Assembly (NCBI GenBank): GCA_963735455.1
Contig: CAVTKZ010000003.1
Coordinates: 124,001 to 188,000, forward strand
Origin: Palsa-1033 sp963735455
GTDB taxonomy: Bacteria; Chloroflexota; Limnocylindria; Limnocylindrales; CSP1-4
Direction of reading: 5' to 3'
Length of the DNA stretch: 64,000 nt
Part shown: positions 44,894 to 54,950 of the stretch, piece after piece
Position numbering within the stretch: the first letter of the stretch is position 1
How the letters are laid out: each line of letters opens with the position of its first letter
The notes under the pieces: generated by a model
The model's input: the letters and a program-made list of their open reading frames with translations, nothing else
Databases searched by the model: none
Told to the model about the DNA's origin: nothing
Position numbers and translations under genes: made by a program

Positions 44894-45213
44894 ATGGACG
44901 AGCGACCCGTCGCCCCATCCGCCTCGAGGCGCCTCGGCGAGCGTGCGCGGCCGGGTCCAGGGCGTCGGCTTCCGCGTCTTCGTCGCCACCCGGGCGGAGG
45001 CGCTCGGCCTGACCGGCTGGGTCCGCAACGGATCGGATCGGCTCGGTCGACTGCGTGGCCGAGGGGCCCCGGCGCGACCTCGAGACGCTCCTCGCGGCGA
45101 TCTCGCTGGGTCCCGCCGGCGCCCGGGTCGAGGGCGTCAGCCGGACCTGGTCGGCGGCCACCGGCTCGTTCGATCGATTTTCGATCGTCAGCGGCTGGAC
45201 CTCCGGCGACTGA
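44894..45213 (+). CDS. acyP: Acylphosphatase (two frameshifts)
   Basis: The motif RGRVQGVGFRVFVATRAEAL carries the catalytic Arg of acylphosphatases, and LTGWVRNGSD has the catalytic Asn. Removing one base near 44935 and one near 45044-45048 yields a ~105-residue protein ending in SFDRFSIVSGWTSGD. The length of 320 nt is two over a multiple of three. The stop TGA forms a TGATCA palindrome with the convergent SDR stop. Confidence 0.75.
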
Positions 45214-46007
45214 TCAGGGCAGGCCGCTGATCAGGCCGCCGTCGACCGCGGTGAACGTGCCGGTCTGGTAGCTGGCCAGGTCCGAGGCGAGGTAGGCGAC
45301 GAGCGTCGCCAGCTCGTCCGGGCCGGCCGTAGCGGCCGGCCGGGATCGTCGGCCAGGTGGCCGGCCCGGACGGCCTCGATCGTCTGGCCGCTCTGCTCGG
45401 CTCGGCCGCGGTCGAGGCTGTCGATCCGGGGCGTGCTCAGCCGGCCGGGCAGGACGCCGTTGATCGTCACGCCGTCGGCGCGCGACGACCCGGGCCGTCG
45501 TCTTGAGCCAGGCGGCCAGCGCGCCGCGGCCGGCGTTCGAGTAGACGAGGTCGGGGATCGGCTGGCGGACGCCGGACGACAGGATCGCCACGACCCGGCC
45601 CCAGCCTGCGGCGCGCATCGCCGGCAGCAGGCCGGTGGCCATCTCGATCGGGGTCGTGGCCAGGAGCTGGAAGGCCCGTGCCCAGCCGGCCGCATCGGTC
45701 CTGGTCGGATCGACGGCCGGTGGCCCGCCGGCGTTGAGGACCACGATGTCGACTCGACCGAGGGCGGCCGTTGCCTCGTCGGCGATCCGCGGCCCGACGC
45801 CGGGCTCGGACGCATCGCCGGCCAGCGCGACCACCTCGACGCCGTGGCGCTGCGGAGGTCGGCGGCCACGGTTGCCAGGCCATCGGCCCTGCGCGACCAG
45901 ATCGCCAGGCGGCAGCCTTCGGCCGCCAGCCGATCGGCCGTCGCCCGGCCCAGCCCCGACGAGCCGCCGCCAACCAGTGCCGCCCGTCCCCGAATCCCGA
46001 GATCCAT
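45214..46007 (-). CDS. SDR-family oxidoreductase (several frameshifts)
   Basis: The N-terminus has the Rossmann motif LVGGGSSGLGRATADRLAAE, followed by VEVVALAGDASEPGVG, DIVVLNAGGPP, GRVVAILSSGVRQP and the ending TFTAVDGGLISGLP. Pieces lie in three frames; corrections are needed near 45850, 45485 and 45345. The catalytic Tyr is in VYSNAGRGALAAWLK, but the Lys expected four residues later is Gly, so it may not be a classical dehydrogenase. ATG 46007 has GGAGG 5 nt upstream. Confidence 0.7.
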
Positions 46008-46147
46008 GCCGCCCTCCGTCGTCCGCGCTCGGGCTCCATCCTGACACGAGCGCGTCGCCTGCACCGGTGAGCGTGGGCCGATTGCCGCCGGCGCACCGGA
46101 CCTGTCGGCCATTGGCAGGGCTCGATCGAAGGGCCAGCCTGATCGTG

Positions 46148-46408
46148 ATGGAATCGCGTTCGAATCTGGCAGCCGAACTGCCGCTCATCTATCGAGCGGC
46201 CCTGGACGCCGTCGATGAGCTTCGGCGGCTCGGCCGGCGCCAGGCCGCCAGGAAGCTGCGCGACGAGGCGATCCGAGCATACAGTCGGGCCTGGGACGAC
46301 CGCAGCCGGCGGGTCCTCGAAGACGTCGAGAGGCGGGCCCGGGAGGCCGCTGACGCGGAAGCGATCCCGGCTGGCCGGCCGCCCTCCGAAGGCGGACTGC
46401 CCGGCTGA
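46148..46408 (+). CDS. Small helical protein of unknown function
   Basis: The 86-residue protein is highly charged and helical (RAALDAVDELRRLGRRQAARK, then LRDEAIRAYSRAWDDRSRRV, then LEDVERRAREAADAE). No family is recognised. It precedes another small gene by 43 nt on the same strand. Codon use looks like the neighbours. Confidence 0.5.
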   Translation: MESRSNLAAELPLIYRAALDAVDELRRLGRRQAARKLRDEAIRAYSRAWDDRSRRVLEDVERRAREAADAEAIPAGRPPSEGGLPG

Positions 46409-46451
46409 CCCGGCGGCGACCGCCGCGGGCGGGTTCAAGTACGCTCCGTCG

Positions 46452-46757
46452 ATGGACGCGACCACGATCGGTGGCCTGCTGCAGGCAGCGATCACCGCCG
46501 AGGAGGCCCTCGCCGAGCTCGGCGAATCGATCGAGGACGAGTGGTCGTACGTCAACGACCTGCGCCAGGCCTGGACCGACCGGCTGGCCGAGGTCGCCGA
46601 CGGACCGCTCGGCGACATCGCAGCCGCTCCCGCCCAGGCCGACGCGATCGAGCTGGCGATCGATGAGGCCGGTCTCGTCCGCGACCCCCACCGGGCGATC
46701 GACTGGCTGTCGACGCTGCCCCAGGTCGTCCTCCTCGCCGTCGGGTCGGAGCCCTGA
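46452..46757 (+). CDS. Small acidic helical protein of unknown function
   Basis: The 101-residue protein is acidic and mainly helical (LLQAAITAEEALAELGESIE, WSYVNDLRQAWTDRLAEVA). It is not recognised. It is followed after 3 nt by a nuclease-like gene, so the two are likely co-expressed and may act together. Confidence 0.6.
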   Translation: MDATTIGGLLQAAITAEEALAELGESIEDEWSYVNDLRQAWTDRLAEVADGPLGDIAAAPAQADAIELAIDEAGLVRDPHRAIDWLSTLPQVVLLAVGSEP

Positions 46758-46760
46758 CGG

Positions 46761-47439
46761 ATGCGCTTCCAGGACGCGGCCCGCGATGGCCGGGCGGTGG
46801 TCTACGCGGCGATCCAGGCCGACCCGCTCGTCGCCCGCTCGGCCGAGCTGCTGAGCGAGGCGTCGCTGGCCGAGCGGGTCCTGGCCCGGGCGGTGATGAA
46901 CGGCGAGTCGAGCGAGCCGGACCGCTGGCGGCGGATGTTCCCGAGCCTCTTCGGCGCCGGGCACGCGGCCGATGGCGCCCGGGCCGAGGCGATCCTGGCC
47001 GCGGCGCTGGCCGTCGCCGACCGGGGCGACGCAGGTCCGCAACCAGGTCCGGGGCGCGATCGTCGAGGAGCTGACCGCCCGCCTGCTCGCCCGGCGGGCG
47101 CCACGCGCAGCCGTCCGTCGCGAGCGGCGGATCCTGTTCGACGGCGTGCCGGCCGAGATCCATCCCTACGACGTGACCGTCGAGGTGCCCGGCGCCGCCG
47201 AGGCCTTCGACTGCAAGTGGGGTGCCCGGGGGATCAACGCCGACGTCCTCCACCAGCTCGACGACGCCCGGACCCACGCCGCCGACGAGGACGAGCGCCT
47301 GGACGTCGCCCTGGTCGTCTTCGACGCCGAGCGCTCCTGCCTGGTCCGGCTCGACGCCCAGACCGCGCCTCGGGAGCGGACCCGGCTGGTCGCCCTGGAG
47401 CAGCTCGACTCGCTGGCCGGGCCGGCGGCGGCAAGCTGA
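46761..47439 (+). CDS. Predicted restriction-endonuclease-like protein (one frameshift)
   Basis: The protein starts with a helical domain (AVVYAAIQADPLVARSAELL, RMFPSLFGAGHAADGARAEA). One base removed near 47027 joins it to TQVRNQVRGAIVEELTARLL. A domain with ILFDGVPAEIHPYDVTVEVP, AEAFDCKWGARGINADVLHQ and VALVVFD follows. The order D (PYDVTVE), then FDCKWG, with a Glu/Asp-x-Lys, fits the PD-(D/E)XK fold. The corrected length is ~225 residues. The function is unknown. Confidence 0.55.
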
Positions 47440-47447
47440 GGCCGGCG

Positions 47448-48302
47448 ATGAGCGGGGGTCCGGGCCACGATCCGGCCGCCGATCGATACGCCCCGCCGAG
47501 CGAGACCGAGCGTCGCTCGTCGGCGACGTATCGGGTCCGCTTCGACGAGGCCGGGCCCGATGGGGTCGCCCGGGCGTCGGCCTACCTGCGCTACGCCCAG
47601 GACCTGGCCTGGCTCCACTCCGAGCGGCGCGGCTTCGGCCGGCCGTGGTACCAGGAGCGGAGCCTGGCCTGGGTCGTCCGAGCCGTGGACCTGACGATCG
47701 AGGCGGCCCTCCCGACCGGCGCGGTCCTGCTGGCGACCACGGAGGTGGTCGGTGGCCGGCGGGTGATGGCCCGCCGGCGTTGCGACCTGCGCGCGGAGGC
47801 CGACGGCCAGCTGATCGCGACCGTCCTGACCGACTGGGTGATGACGACGACGGCCGGCGTCCCGACCCGGGTCCCGGATGCCTTCCCGATCTCCTTCGGC
47901 GTGCCCCTCGACAGCTTCGAGCCGACCCGGGTCGATCCCGGCCCGGCGCCTGCCGACGCCGTCCGCCGCTCGTTCGACGTCCGGCTGCACGAGCTCGACC
48001 CGATGGGCCACGTCAACAACGCGATCTACCTCGACTGGCTCGATGAGGCGGTCGACCTCGTCGACCCGGCGGCGATCCGGGCCGTGCCCCGCCGCTATCG
48101 GCTCGAGTACCGGACGGCCGCGCGCCGGGGGCGACCCTCCACGGCCGGGCCTGGGCCGACCGACCATGGCTGGCGCTACCGCCTCGAGGACGATGCCGGC
48201 CGGCTGTGCCTCGGTGGTCGCCTGGAGCCGCCGGGCGGCCCTGAGGACCCACGCGGGCCGGCCCCGACCGGCCGTGCGACGGCCGTCAACAGGCCTCGGT
48301 GA
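47448..48302 (+). CDS. Acyl-ACP thioesterase-like double hot-dog protein
   Basis: The 284-residue protein has two hot-dog halves. The first (res. ~25-150) has RVRFDEAGPDGVARASAYLR and LAWVVRAVDLTIEAALPTGA. The second starts at HELDPMGHVNNAIYLDWLDE, the typical hot-dog motif. It resembles FatA-type acyl-ACP thioesterases, which release fatty acids. Local frame noise near 48120-48175 (the expected GATLHGRAW reading is in another frame) suggests two nearby indels; the ending is in the first frame. ATG 47448 is 9 nt after the preceding stop. Confidence 0.78.
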   Translation: MSGGPGHDPAADRYAPPSETERRSSATYRVRFDEAGPDGVARASAYLRYAQDLAWLHSERRGFGRPWYQERSLAWVVRAVDLTIEAALPTGAVLLATTEVVGGRRVMARRRCDLRAEADGQLIATVLTDWVMTTTAGVPTRVPDAFPISFGVPLDSFEPTRVDPGPAPADAVRRSFDVRLHELDPMGHVNNAIYLDWLDEAVDLVDPAAIRAVPRRYRLEYRTAARRGRPSTAGPGPTDHGWRYRLEDDAGRLCLGGRLEPPGGPEDPRGPAPTGRATAVNRPR

Positions 48303-48557
48303 TCGCTCGCACCGACCACCAGCCAGCACGCCAGCAGACCCCACCAGCGAGGGTACTTCCGGTCCACCGCCGGGCAGGACGTGCGCCCGGCGCACCGGCC
48401 TCGGCCGCGCCGGCGCCCGCCGGCCGGGGACCCGCGCTGGACGATCTGGCTATTGGGGACCGGGACCCCCGGCCCCAGTGTTCGGCCCAGATGACCAGCT
48501 CGATCGGGGTCCCGACCAGGGGCCCGGCGGTGGCGATGTGAAAGGGACAACCCGGCA

Positions 48558-50044
48558 ATGGCGATCTCGCCCGGCACCGAGCTCCTGCTCGCTGCGCTGG
48601 TCGTCGCCTTCGTCGGGGCGGTCCTCGGCAGCATGGGCTTCGCGGCCACCTTCGGCCGCCGCCAGATGCACCGGATCACGGCCGTCACCGAGGCCCTGGC
48701 CGATGCCATCGACCCGTCCTCGATCGTCGACACGGACGGCCTCGACGACCCCAAGCTGCGGGACGCCTTCGGCCGGCTCGGCCGCCCGGGTCGCCGAGGC
48801 CTGGACGCTGGCGACCGTCGATCCGCTGACCGGCGTCCTCAACCGCCAGGCCCTGATCGGCCGGATCGAGGCCGAGCTCGACCGAGCCAGCCGCTACGGC
48901 CGGCCGCTGTCGCTCGTGCTCGTCGACCTCGACCACTTCAAGCGGGTCAACGACACCCACGGCCACTCGGCCGGCGACACGGTCCTGCGCGAGTTCGCCG
49001 CGACGCTCCAGGCGCAACGTCCGGGCCGTCGACATCGTCGGCCGCTACGGCGGCGAGGAGTTCATGCTGGTCCTGCCCGAGACCGACGCCGACGCCGCGG
49101 CGACGATGGCCGAGAAGCTGCGCCGGGTGGTCGGCCGGCCGCAGATCCGGCTCGCGGACGGCAACGTCGTGACGATCACGATGAGCGCCGGCGTGGCCGG
49201 CGGCCTCGGGACCGCACATGCAGCCTCGAGGCGCCTGATCAACGACGCCGATGCCGCGCTGTACTCGGCCAAGGCCCTCGGCCGCGACCAGGTCTACGTC
49301 TTCCACGAGCTGGCCGAGGGCGACCTGATCCGCCGGGCGGCGATCGCGCCGCAGGCCCGCCAGCGTGCCGTCGATGTCGGCCGGGCGGCGATGCGCGCCG
49401 CGACCGCGACGCTGCAGGCCGCGCTCGCCGAGCGCAACGGCTGGACCGGCAAGCCCTCGAACGATGATCGCCGAGATGTCGGCGATGCTGGCCCAGGCGC
49501 TCGACCTGCCGCCGCGGCGAGATCGAGCGCGTCCACACCGCCAGCCTGCTCCACGACCTGGGCAAGCTGGCGATCCCCGACGACATCCTGGACAACCCGG
49601 GCGAGCTCAACGATCGCGAGTGGCGGGTCGTCTCCGAGCATCCCAAGATCGGCCAGGTCGTGCTCGAGCAGGCCGGCGCGCTGCGCGACGCGGCGACGAT
49701 CGTCCTCCACCACCACGAGTGGTTCGACGGCCGGGGCTATCCCCACGGCCTGGCCGGCCGGGAGATCCCGGTCGGCGCCCGGATCGTGGCGATCGCCGAC
49801 GCCTACGAGGCGATGGTCGCCGGCCGGCCGTACCGGAGCGCGGTCGCCCACGAGGCGGCCCTCGCCGAGCTGCGCCGCCACGCCGGCATCCAGTTCGATC
49901 CCGAGCTCGTCCAGCTGTTCGTGACCCTCTTCGCCGACGGCGTGCCGTGGGCCCCGTCGGACGGCGGTCACGGTCGCGGCCACAGCCACGACCTCCGGAT
50001 CCGAGGTCGACCTGCTGGCCGCGACCATCGCCACCACGGCGTGA
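48558..50044 (+). CDS. GGDEF + HD-GYP c-di-GMP protein (five frameshifts)
   Basis: An N-terminal membrane helix (LLLAALVVAFVGAVLGSMGF) is followed by a GGDEF domain (PLTGVLNRQALIGRIEAELD, LDHFKRVNDTHGHSAGD, IVGRYGGEEFMLVLPET: GGEEF, active). An HD-GYP domain ends the protein (HTASLLHDLGKLAIPDDILD, HHHEWFDGRGYPHGLAG, IADAYEAMVAGRPYRS). It can both make and degrade c-di-GMP in principle. Single extra bases near 48780, 49016, 49459, 49515 and ~49960 must be removed. The 1487-nt length fits five insertions. The 255-nt gap before it (48303-48557) holds no clear riboswitch or gene; AAAGGGA lies 10 nt before the ATG. Confidence 0.85.
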
Positions 50045-50431
50045 TCCACGACGCGGTCCACGCCCGGCGGCGGGGCGAGGCGCGTCCGGCCGGCCAGCCG
50101 CTCGCGGCGGGCCTCGAGCCCGCCGACCAAGGCGATCTGACGTGCTCGCCGTGTGTGCCCAGTGCGGCTCGCGCACTGGTCGAGCGCCGCGACCGGACGA
50201 CCGGCCTGCCGTACCCGGCCTGCGAGCGCGACCCGGGCCACGGCCGGCCCCAGCCGCGACGAGCCCCGGCCCATGAACATCGGCCGAGCCGCGGACGCTG
50301 GCTGGCGGGCCGCCCGGCGGGCGCTCGGGACGCTGACCGGCTGAGCCCGGCTCGCCGACCGCGGCGGCCCGCCATCGTGGACAATGCCCTGGGGTAGGTG
50401 CCGGGACAACCGGCCGGTCCTGAGCCGGGGC
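50045..50431. other. 387-nt stretch without a confident gene
   Basis: After the HD-GYP stop there is a possible frame with CAQCGSRTGRA, suggesting a small zinc-ribbon protein, but the frame breaks and the second half (TTGLPYPACERDPGHG) is in another frame. It might be a damaged small zinc-ribbon gene. I see no promoter or RNA with confidence. Confidence 0.35.
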
Positions 50432-51939
50432 ATGATCGTTGAGCCAGCTACGTCGGGGCCCTCGACCAGGGCACGAGCAGCACCCGCTTCGTCATCTTCG
50501 ACCGGGCCGGTCGGCCGATCGCGCTCGACCAGCGCGAGCATCGCCAGATCTTCCCCCAGCCCGGCTGGGTGGAGCACGACCCGCAGGAGATCCTCGAGCG
50601 GGCACGCGAGGTGATCGAAGGTGCCCTGGCCGGGGCCGGGATCGCGGCATCGGAGCTGGCCGCGATCGGGATCACCAACCAGCGTGAGACGACCGTCGTC
50701 TGGGATCGGTTGACCGGCCAGCCGATCCACAACGCGATCGTCTGGCAGGACACCCGGACCGGCCCGATCGTGGCCGAGCTGGCTGCGCGCGGCGGAGTCG
50801 ATCGGTTCCGGGCATCGAGCGGTCTGCCCCTGGCGACGTACTTCTCGGGGCCCAAGATCCGCTGGATCCTCGACCAGGTGCCGGGCGCCCGGCAGCGAGC
50901 GGAGGCCGGGGACCTGCTCTTCGGGACGATCGACAGCTGGCTAATCTGGCAGCTGACCGGCGGGCCCCAGGGCGGCGTCCACGTGACCGACGTGACGAAT
51001 GCCAGTCGGACCCTGCTGATGGACCTCCGGACGCTCGACTGGAACCCGGACGCCGTCGGCGCCCTGGGCCTGCCGCCCGGCCTGCTGCCCCGGATCGCCT
51101 CATCGAGCGAGGTCTACGGCCTGGCCACCGGAGCCCTGGCCGGGGTTCCGATCGCGGGCGACCTGGGCGATCAGCAGGCGGCCCTCTTCGGCCAGACCTG
51201 CTTCTCGGCCGGCGAGGCCAAGAACACCTACGGCACCGGCTGCTTCATGCTCGTCAACACCGGTGCCCAGCCGGTCCCATCGGCGAGCGGACTGCTGACC
51301 ACCGTGGCCTTCCAGCTCGGCGACCAGCCGCCCGCGTACGCCCTGGAAGGCTCGATCGCGGTCGCCGGCGCCCTGGTCCGCTGGCTGCGCGACAACCTGG
51401 GCCTGATCAACAGCTCCGACCAGGTCGAGGCGCTGGCCGCCTCGGTCGAGGACAACGGCGGGGTCTACTTCGTGCCTGCCTTCTCGGGCCTCTTCGCGCC
51501 GTACTGGCGGAGCGAGGCCCGGGGCGTGATCGTCGGCCTGACCGGCTTCGCCACCCGGGGCCACATCGCCCGGGCGGCCCTGGAGGCGACGGCCTGGCAG
51601 ACTCGCGAGGTCCTCGACGCGATGACCCGCGATTCGGGCATCACTCTTGGGGCGCTCAAGGTGGATGGTGGGATGGTCATCGACGAGCTGCTGATGCAGT
51701 TCCAGGCCGATGTCCTGGGGGTTCCCGTGGTCCGGCCAGAGGTGATCCAGACCACGGCGCTGGGGGCCGCCTATGCGGCCGGCCTGGCCGTCGGAGTGTG
51801 GTCGACGATCGACGACTTGCGCGCGAACTGGCGGGCGGATCGCGAGTGGACGCCGGGCCTCGATCCGGCTGCGCGAGAGGCCGCCTACCACTGGTGGAAG
51901 AAGGCGGTCGGACGGACCTTCGACTGGCTCGAGCCCTGA
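50432..51939 (+). CDS. glpK: Glycerol kinase (frameshift near the start)
   Basis: GlpK phosphorylates glycerol to sn-glycerol-3-phosphate. Typical motifs: GALDQGTSSTRFVIFDRAGR, WVEHDPQEI, GITNQRETTVVWDR, NAIVWQDTRT, FGTIDSWLIWQLTGG, then KNTYGTGCFMLVNTG and KVDGGMVIDELLMQFQAD. The glycerol-binding Arg-Glu and Asp are in place. The frame of these motifs meets a TGA at 50440-50442, and the ATG at 50432 is in another frame, so one small indel lies near 50435-50450. The corrected length is ~500 residues, normal. No GlpF channel gene is adjacent. Confidence 0.93.
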
Positions 51940-51979
51940 GCCGGCCTGCCCCGCCGGCGGGTCGGGCATGATGGGCCGG

Positions 51980-53623
51980 ATGACGTCCCGGCGCGCGTTG
52001 CCACCCAGCGTTGATGTCCTGATCGTCGGCGGCGGCGCCACCGGCGCCGGGCTGCTGCGCGACCTGGCCCGGCGGGGCCTGCGCGGGCTGTTGGTCGAGA
52101 AGGGCGACCTGGCCAGCGGCACGAGCGGCCGCTACCACGGCCTGCTCCACTCGGGCGCCCGCTACATCGCCCGCGATCCCCAGGCGGCCCGGGAGTGCAT
52201 CGTCGAGAACGCCGTGCTGCGCCGGATTGCCCCCGCCTGCATCGAGGACACCGGCGGGGTGTACGTGGCCACTCCCGGCGATCCGGACGATTACGTCGAT
52301 GCCTTCCCGGCGCGCTGTGCCGCGGTCGGAATCCCCTGCGCCGAGGAGCCCCTGGCGGCGCTCTTCGAGCGCGAGCCGGCCCTCAACCGGCGGATCCGGC
52401 GGGGCTATCGGATCCCCGATGCGTCGCTCGAGCCGTGGCAGCTGGTCGAGGCGAACCTGCGCGACGCTGCCGAGCGAGGCAGCACCGCCCTGCCCTACCA
52501 CCAGGTGGTGGGCATGGACCGCAGCGGGAGCTTCGTCTCGTCGGTCTCGATCGCCGACGTGCGCAGCGGGACGGTCGAGCGCATCGCGCCCCGGATCATC
52601 GTCTCGGCCGCCGGCGCGTGGGCCGGCCGGGTGGCCGGGCTGGCCGGGATCGAGCTGCCGATGTCGCCGGGCAAGGGCACGATGCTGGTCTACAACCAGC
52701 GCATGACCGACACGGTGATCAGCCGCTGCAAGACGCCCAGCGACGGCGACATCATGGTCCCGGTCCACACGGTCGCGATCCTGGGCACGACCGACATCCC
52801 GGTCGATGACCCCGACGACTACGAGGCCACCCCGGCCGAGATCGAAGCCCTGATCGACGAGGGCGAGAAGCTCTTTCCCGACCTCCGCCGGATGCGGATC
52901 CTGCGGGCCTACGCGGGGGTCCGTCCGCTGTATGCGGCCGCCGACGTCGGCGGATCGTCGGCGGCCGGCCGGGCCGATCGGGAGATCAGCCGGGCCCACG
53001 CCGTGATCGACCACGAGCAGCGCGATGGCGTCACCAACTTCGTGTCGATCGTCGGCGGCAAGCTGACGACCTACCGCTTGATGGCCGAGCAGACGGCCGA
53101 TGTCGTGTGCGCCAAGCTCGGCATCAGCCAGCCGTGCACGACCGCGGACGAGGTGCTGCCCGGTCAGGCCGCCGCACGGGGCTATTACTGGCTGGGCGCC
53201 CGGCTGGCCGCCAGCGAGGCGACCGGCGGCGGCGACGCCGGCCTGATCTGCGAATGCGAGCTCGTCACCCGGCCGATGCTCGAGGCCTTCCTGGCCGAGC
53301 GCGGGCCGTGCAGCCTGGACGACGTCCGGCGGGGCACCCGGCTGGGCATGGGCCCCTGCCAGGGCGCCTTCTGCACGTTCCGGGCGGCAGGCGTGCTGGC
53401 GGCCCTCGACGACGGCCGGCCGGCGACGACCACCGACCAGGCCGAGCCGGACGCCGAGGATCCCCTGGTCGCCTTCCTGCGCGAGCGCTACCGGGGCACC
53501 CGGCCGATCGCCTGGGGGCGCCAGCTCCAGGAGCTGTGGCTGTCGGCGGGGATCTACCAGGGCGTTCTGGGGATCGATGCCCTGCTGGCCGCCGAAGCGG
53601 GCGTGAGCGATGGCCCGGGCTGA
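51980..53623 (+). CDS. glpA: Anaerobic glycerol-3-phosphate dehydrogenase subunit A
   Basis: GlpA is the FAD catalytic subunit that oxidises G3P to dihydroxyacetone phosphate. The ~547-residue protein has the FAD motif VLIVGGGATGAGLLRDLARR, ASGTSGRYHGLLHSGARYIA, AGVRPLYAA and GGKLTTYRLMAEQTADVV. A C-terminal BFD-like [2Fe-2S] domain has Cys in CECELVTRPML and MGPCQGAFC. The start is likely ATG 51980; ATGs at 51968 and 51971 are in frame. The gene overlaps glpB by 14 nt. Confidence 0.95.
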   Translation: MTSRRALPPSVDVLIVGGGATGAGLLRDLARRGLRGLLVEKGDLASGTSGRYHGLLHSGARYIARDPQAARECIVENAVLRRIAPACIEDTGGVYVATPGDPDDYVDAFPARCAAVGIPCAEEPLAALFEREPALNRRIRRGYRIPDASLEPWQLVEANLRDAAERGSTALPYHQVVGMDRSGSFVSSVSIADVRSGTVERIAPRIIVSAAGAWAGRVAGLAGIELPMSPGKGTMLVYNQRMTDTVISRCKTPSDGDIMVPVHTVAILGTTDIPVDDPDDYEATPAEIEALIDEGEKLFPDLRRMRILRAYAGVRPLYAAADVGGSSAAGRADREISRAHAVIDHEQRDGVTNFVSIVGGKLTTYRLMAEQTADVVCAKLGISQPCTTADEVLPGQAAARGYYWLGARLAASEATGGGDAGLICECELVTRPMLEAFLAERGPCSLDDVRRGTRLGMGPCQGAFCTFRAAGVLAALDDGRPATTTDQAEPDAEDPLVAFLRERYRGTRPIAWGRQLQELWLSAGIYQGVLGIDALLAAEAGVSDGPG

Positions 53624-54950
53624 CGTCGCCGTGGTTGGCGCCGGCCTGGCCGGCATGACCGCGGCAATCCGGCTGGCTGCCGGTGGCGCCCGGGTCCAGG
53701 TCCTGGCCACCGGCTACACGGCGACCCACTGGGCGCCCGGCGGGATCGACCTTGGGGCGCTGCCCGGCGCCGCCAGCTCGCAGGCGTCGATCGACGGGCT
53801 GGCCCGAATCGAGGGTCATCCCTACGCCATCCTGGCCAGCGAGGTGGCGCCGGCCCTGGCCTGGCTGCGGACCGCCCTGGCATCGGCCGGCCTCGACCTG
53901 GTCGGCGACGCCGCCGCTCCGCTGCGAGCCATCCCGACCTCGATCGGGGCGACGCGGCTGGCCGCTATCGTGCCCGACGGGATGGCCGGCGCGCTGCCGG
54001 CCTGGGCCCCGGACGAGACCCTGGTGGTGTGCGCTCCGGCCGGCTTCCGCGACTTCTGGCCGGCGGCCATCGCCGGCAATCTGCGCCGACCGGCCTCGTG
54101 GCGGGGGCAGCCCCGACCGGGCCGAATCGAGGCGATCACGGTCGACCTGCCGGGCCTCGCCGGCCGCCACAACCTGTCGGGCCTCGACCTCGCCCGCCTC
54201 TTTGACCAGCCGGAGTGGCGGTCCGCGGCGCTCGATGCGATCGCCCGGGCGATCGACGCCCGGGTCGCCGGCCCGGGCCGGGTCGCCCTGCCCGCGGTCC
54301 TCGGCCTCGACGATCATCCGGCGGTGCTGGCGGCGGCCCGGGCGCGACTGCCCCTGGCTCCATTCGAGGTCGCCCTCGTGCCCCCGAGCGTGCCCGGCCT
54401 GCGCCTCTTCGCGGCCCTGCGCTCGGAGCTCCGGCGGCACGGGGGCCGGCTCCAGGTCGGCGAGGCGGTCCGCGGGGCGATCGGCGTCGATCGCCTCGTC
54501 ACGGAGCTCCGGGCGCCCGCCGCCAGCCGCGAGCTCGTCGTGGCGGTCGGGGCGGTGATCCTGGCGACCGGCGGGATCGCCGCTGGCGGGATCGTGGCCG
54601 ACGGGCCGGGGTCGCTGCGTGAAACCGTCCTGGGCCTGCCGGTCGAAGGCCCGCCGCCGGGCACGTGGCTGCTCAGCGACCCGTTCGATCCTGCCGGCCA
54701 GCCGCTCGAGGCGGCCGGGCTGCGGACCGATGCCCGGCTCCGGCCGGTGGACCCCGGCAAGCCTCGGCTGCCGCTCGCCGGCAACGTCCGGATCGCGGGC
54801 AGCCTGCTGGCCGGCCAGCGCTACCTGCGCCAGCGCTGCGGCGACGGGGTGGCCCTGGCCAGCGGATGGCTGGCGGCCGCGGAGCTCGCCGGGCCGAAGG
54901 CCAGGACGACCCGCTCGGAGACGTCGCCAGTCGTCGGGGCGCCGCGATGA
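53610..54950 (+). CDS. glpB: Anaerobic glycerol-3-phosphate dehydrogenase subunit B
   Basis: The 446-residue protein fits GlpB, a flavoprotein that helps electron transfer from GlpA. FAD motif: VAVVGAGLAGMTAAIRLAAG. Other motifs are GGIDLGALPGA, ILATGGIAAGGIVADGPGSL, NVRIAGSLLAGQRYLRQRCG and DGVALASGWLAAAELAG. It overlaps glpA by 14 nt and glpC by 4 nt (ATGA), so translation is coupled. Confidence 0.92.
   Translation: MARADVAVVGAGLAGMTAAIRLAAGGARVQVLATGYTATHWAPGGIDLGALPGAASSQASIDGLARIEGHPYAILASEVAPALAWLRTALASAGLDLVGDAAAPLRAIPTSIGATRLAAIVPDGMAGALPAWAPDETLVVCAPAGFRDFWPAAIAGNLRRPASWRGQPRPGRIEAITVDLPGLAGRHNLSGLDLARLFDQPEWRSAALDAIARAIDARVAGPGRVALPAVLGLDDHPAVLAAARARLPLAPFEVALVPPSVPGLRLFAALRSELRRHGGRLQVGEAVRGAIGVDRLVTELRAPAASRELVVAVGAVILATGGIAAGGIVADGPGSLRETVLGLPVEGPPPGTWLLSDPFDPAGQPLEAAGLRTDARLRPVDPGKPRLPLAGNVRIAGSLLAGQRYLRQRCGDGVALASGWLAAAELAGPKARTTRSETSPVVGAPR

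Noticed and set aside
48303..48557. c-di-GMP (GEMM) riboswitch before the GGDEF/HD-GYP gene
   Set aside because: The conserved GEMM core and tetraloop-receptor segments are not there; only general GC-rich hairpins are seen.
50045..50431. Small zinc-ribbon protein gene before glpK
   Set aside because: The two halves with CxxC-like pairs lie in different frames and no start is convincing; listed only as an unassigned stretch.
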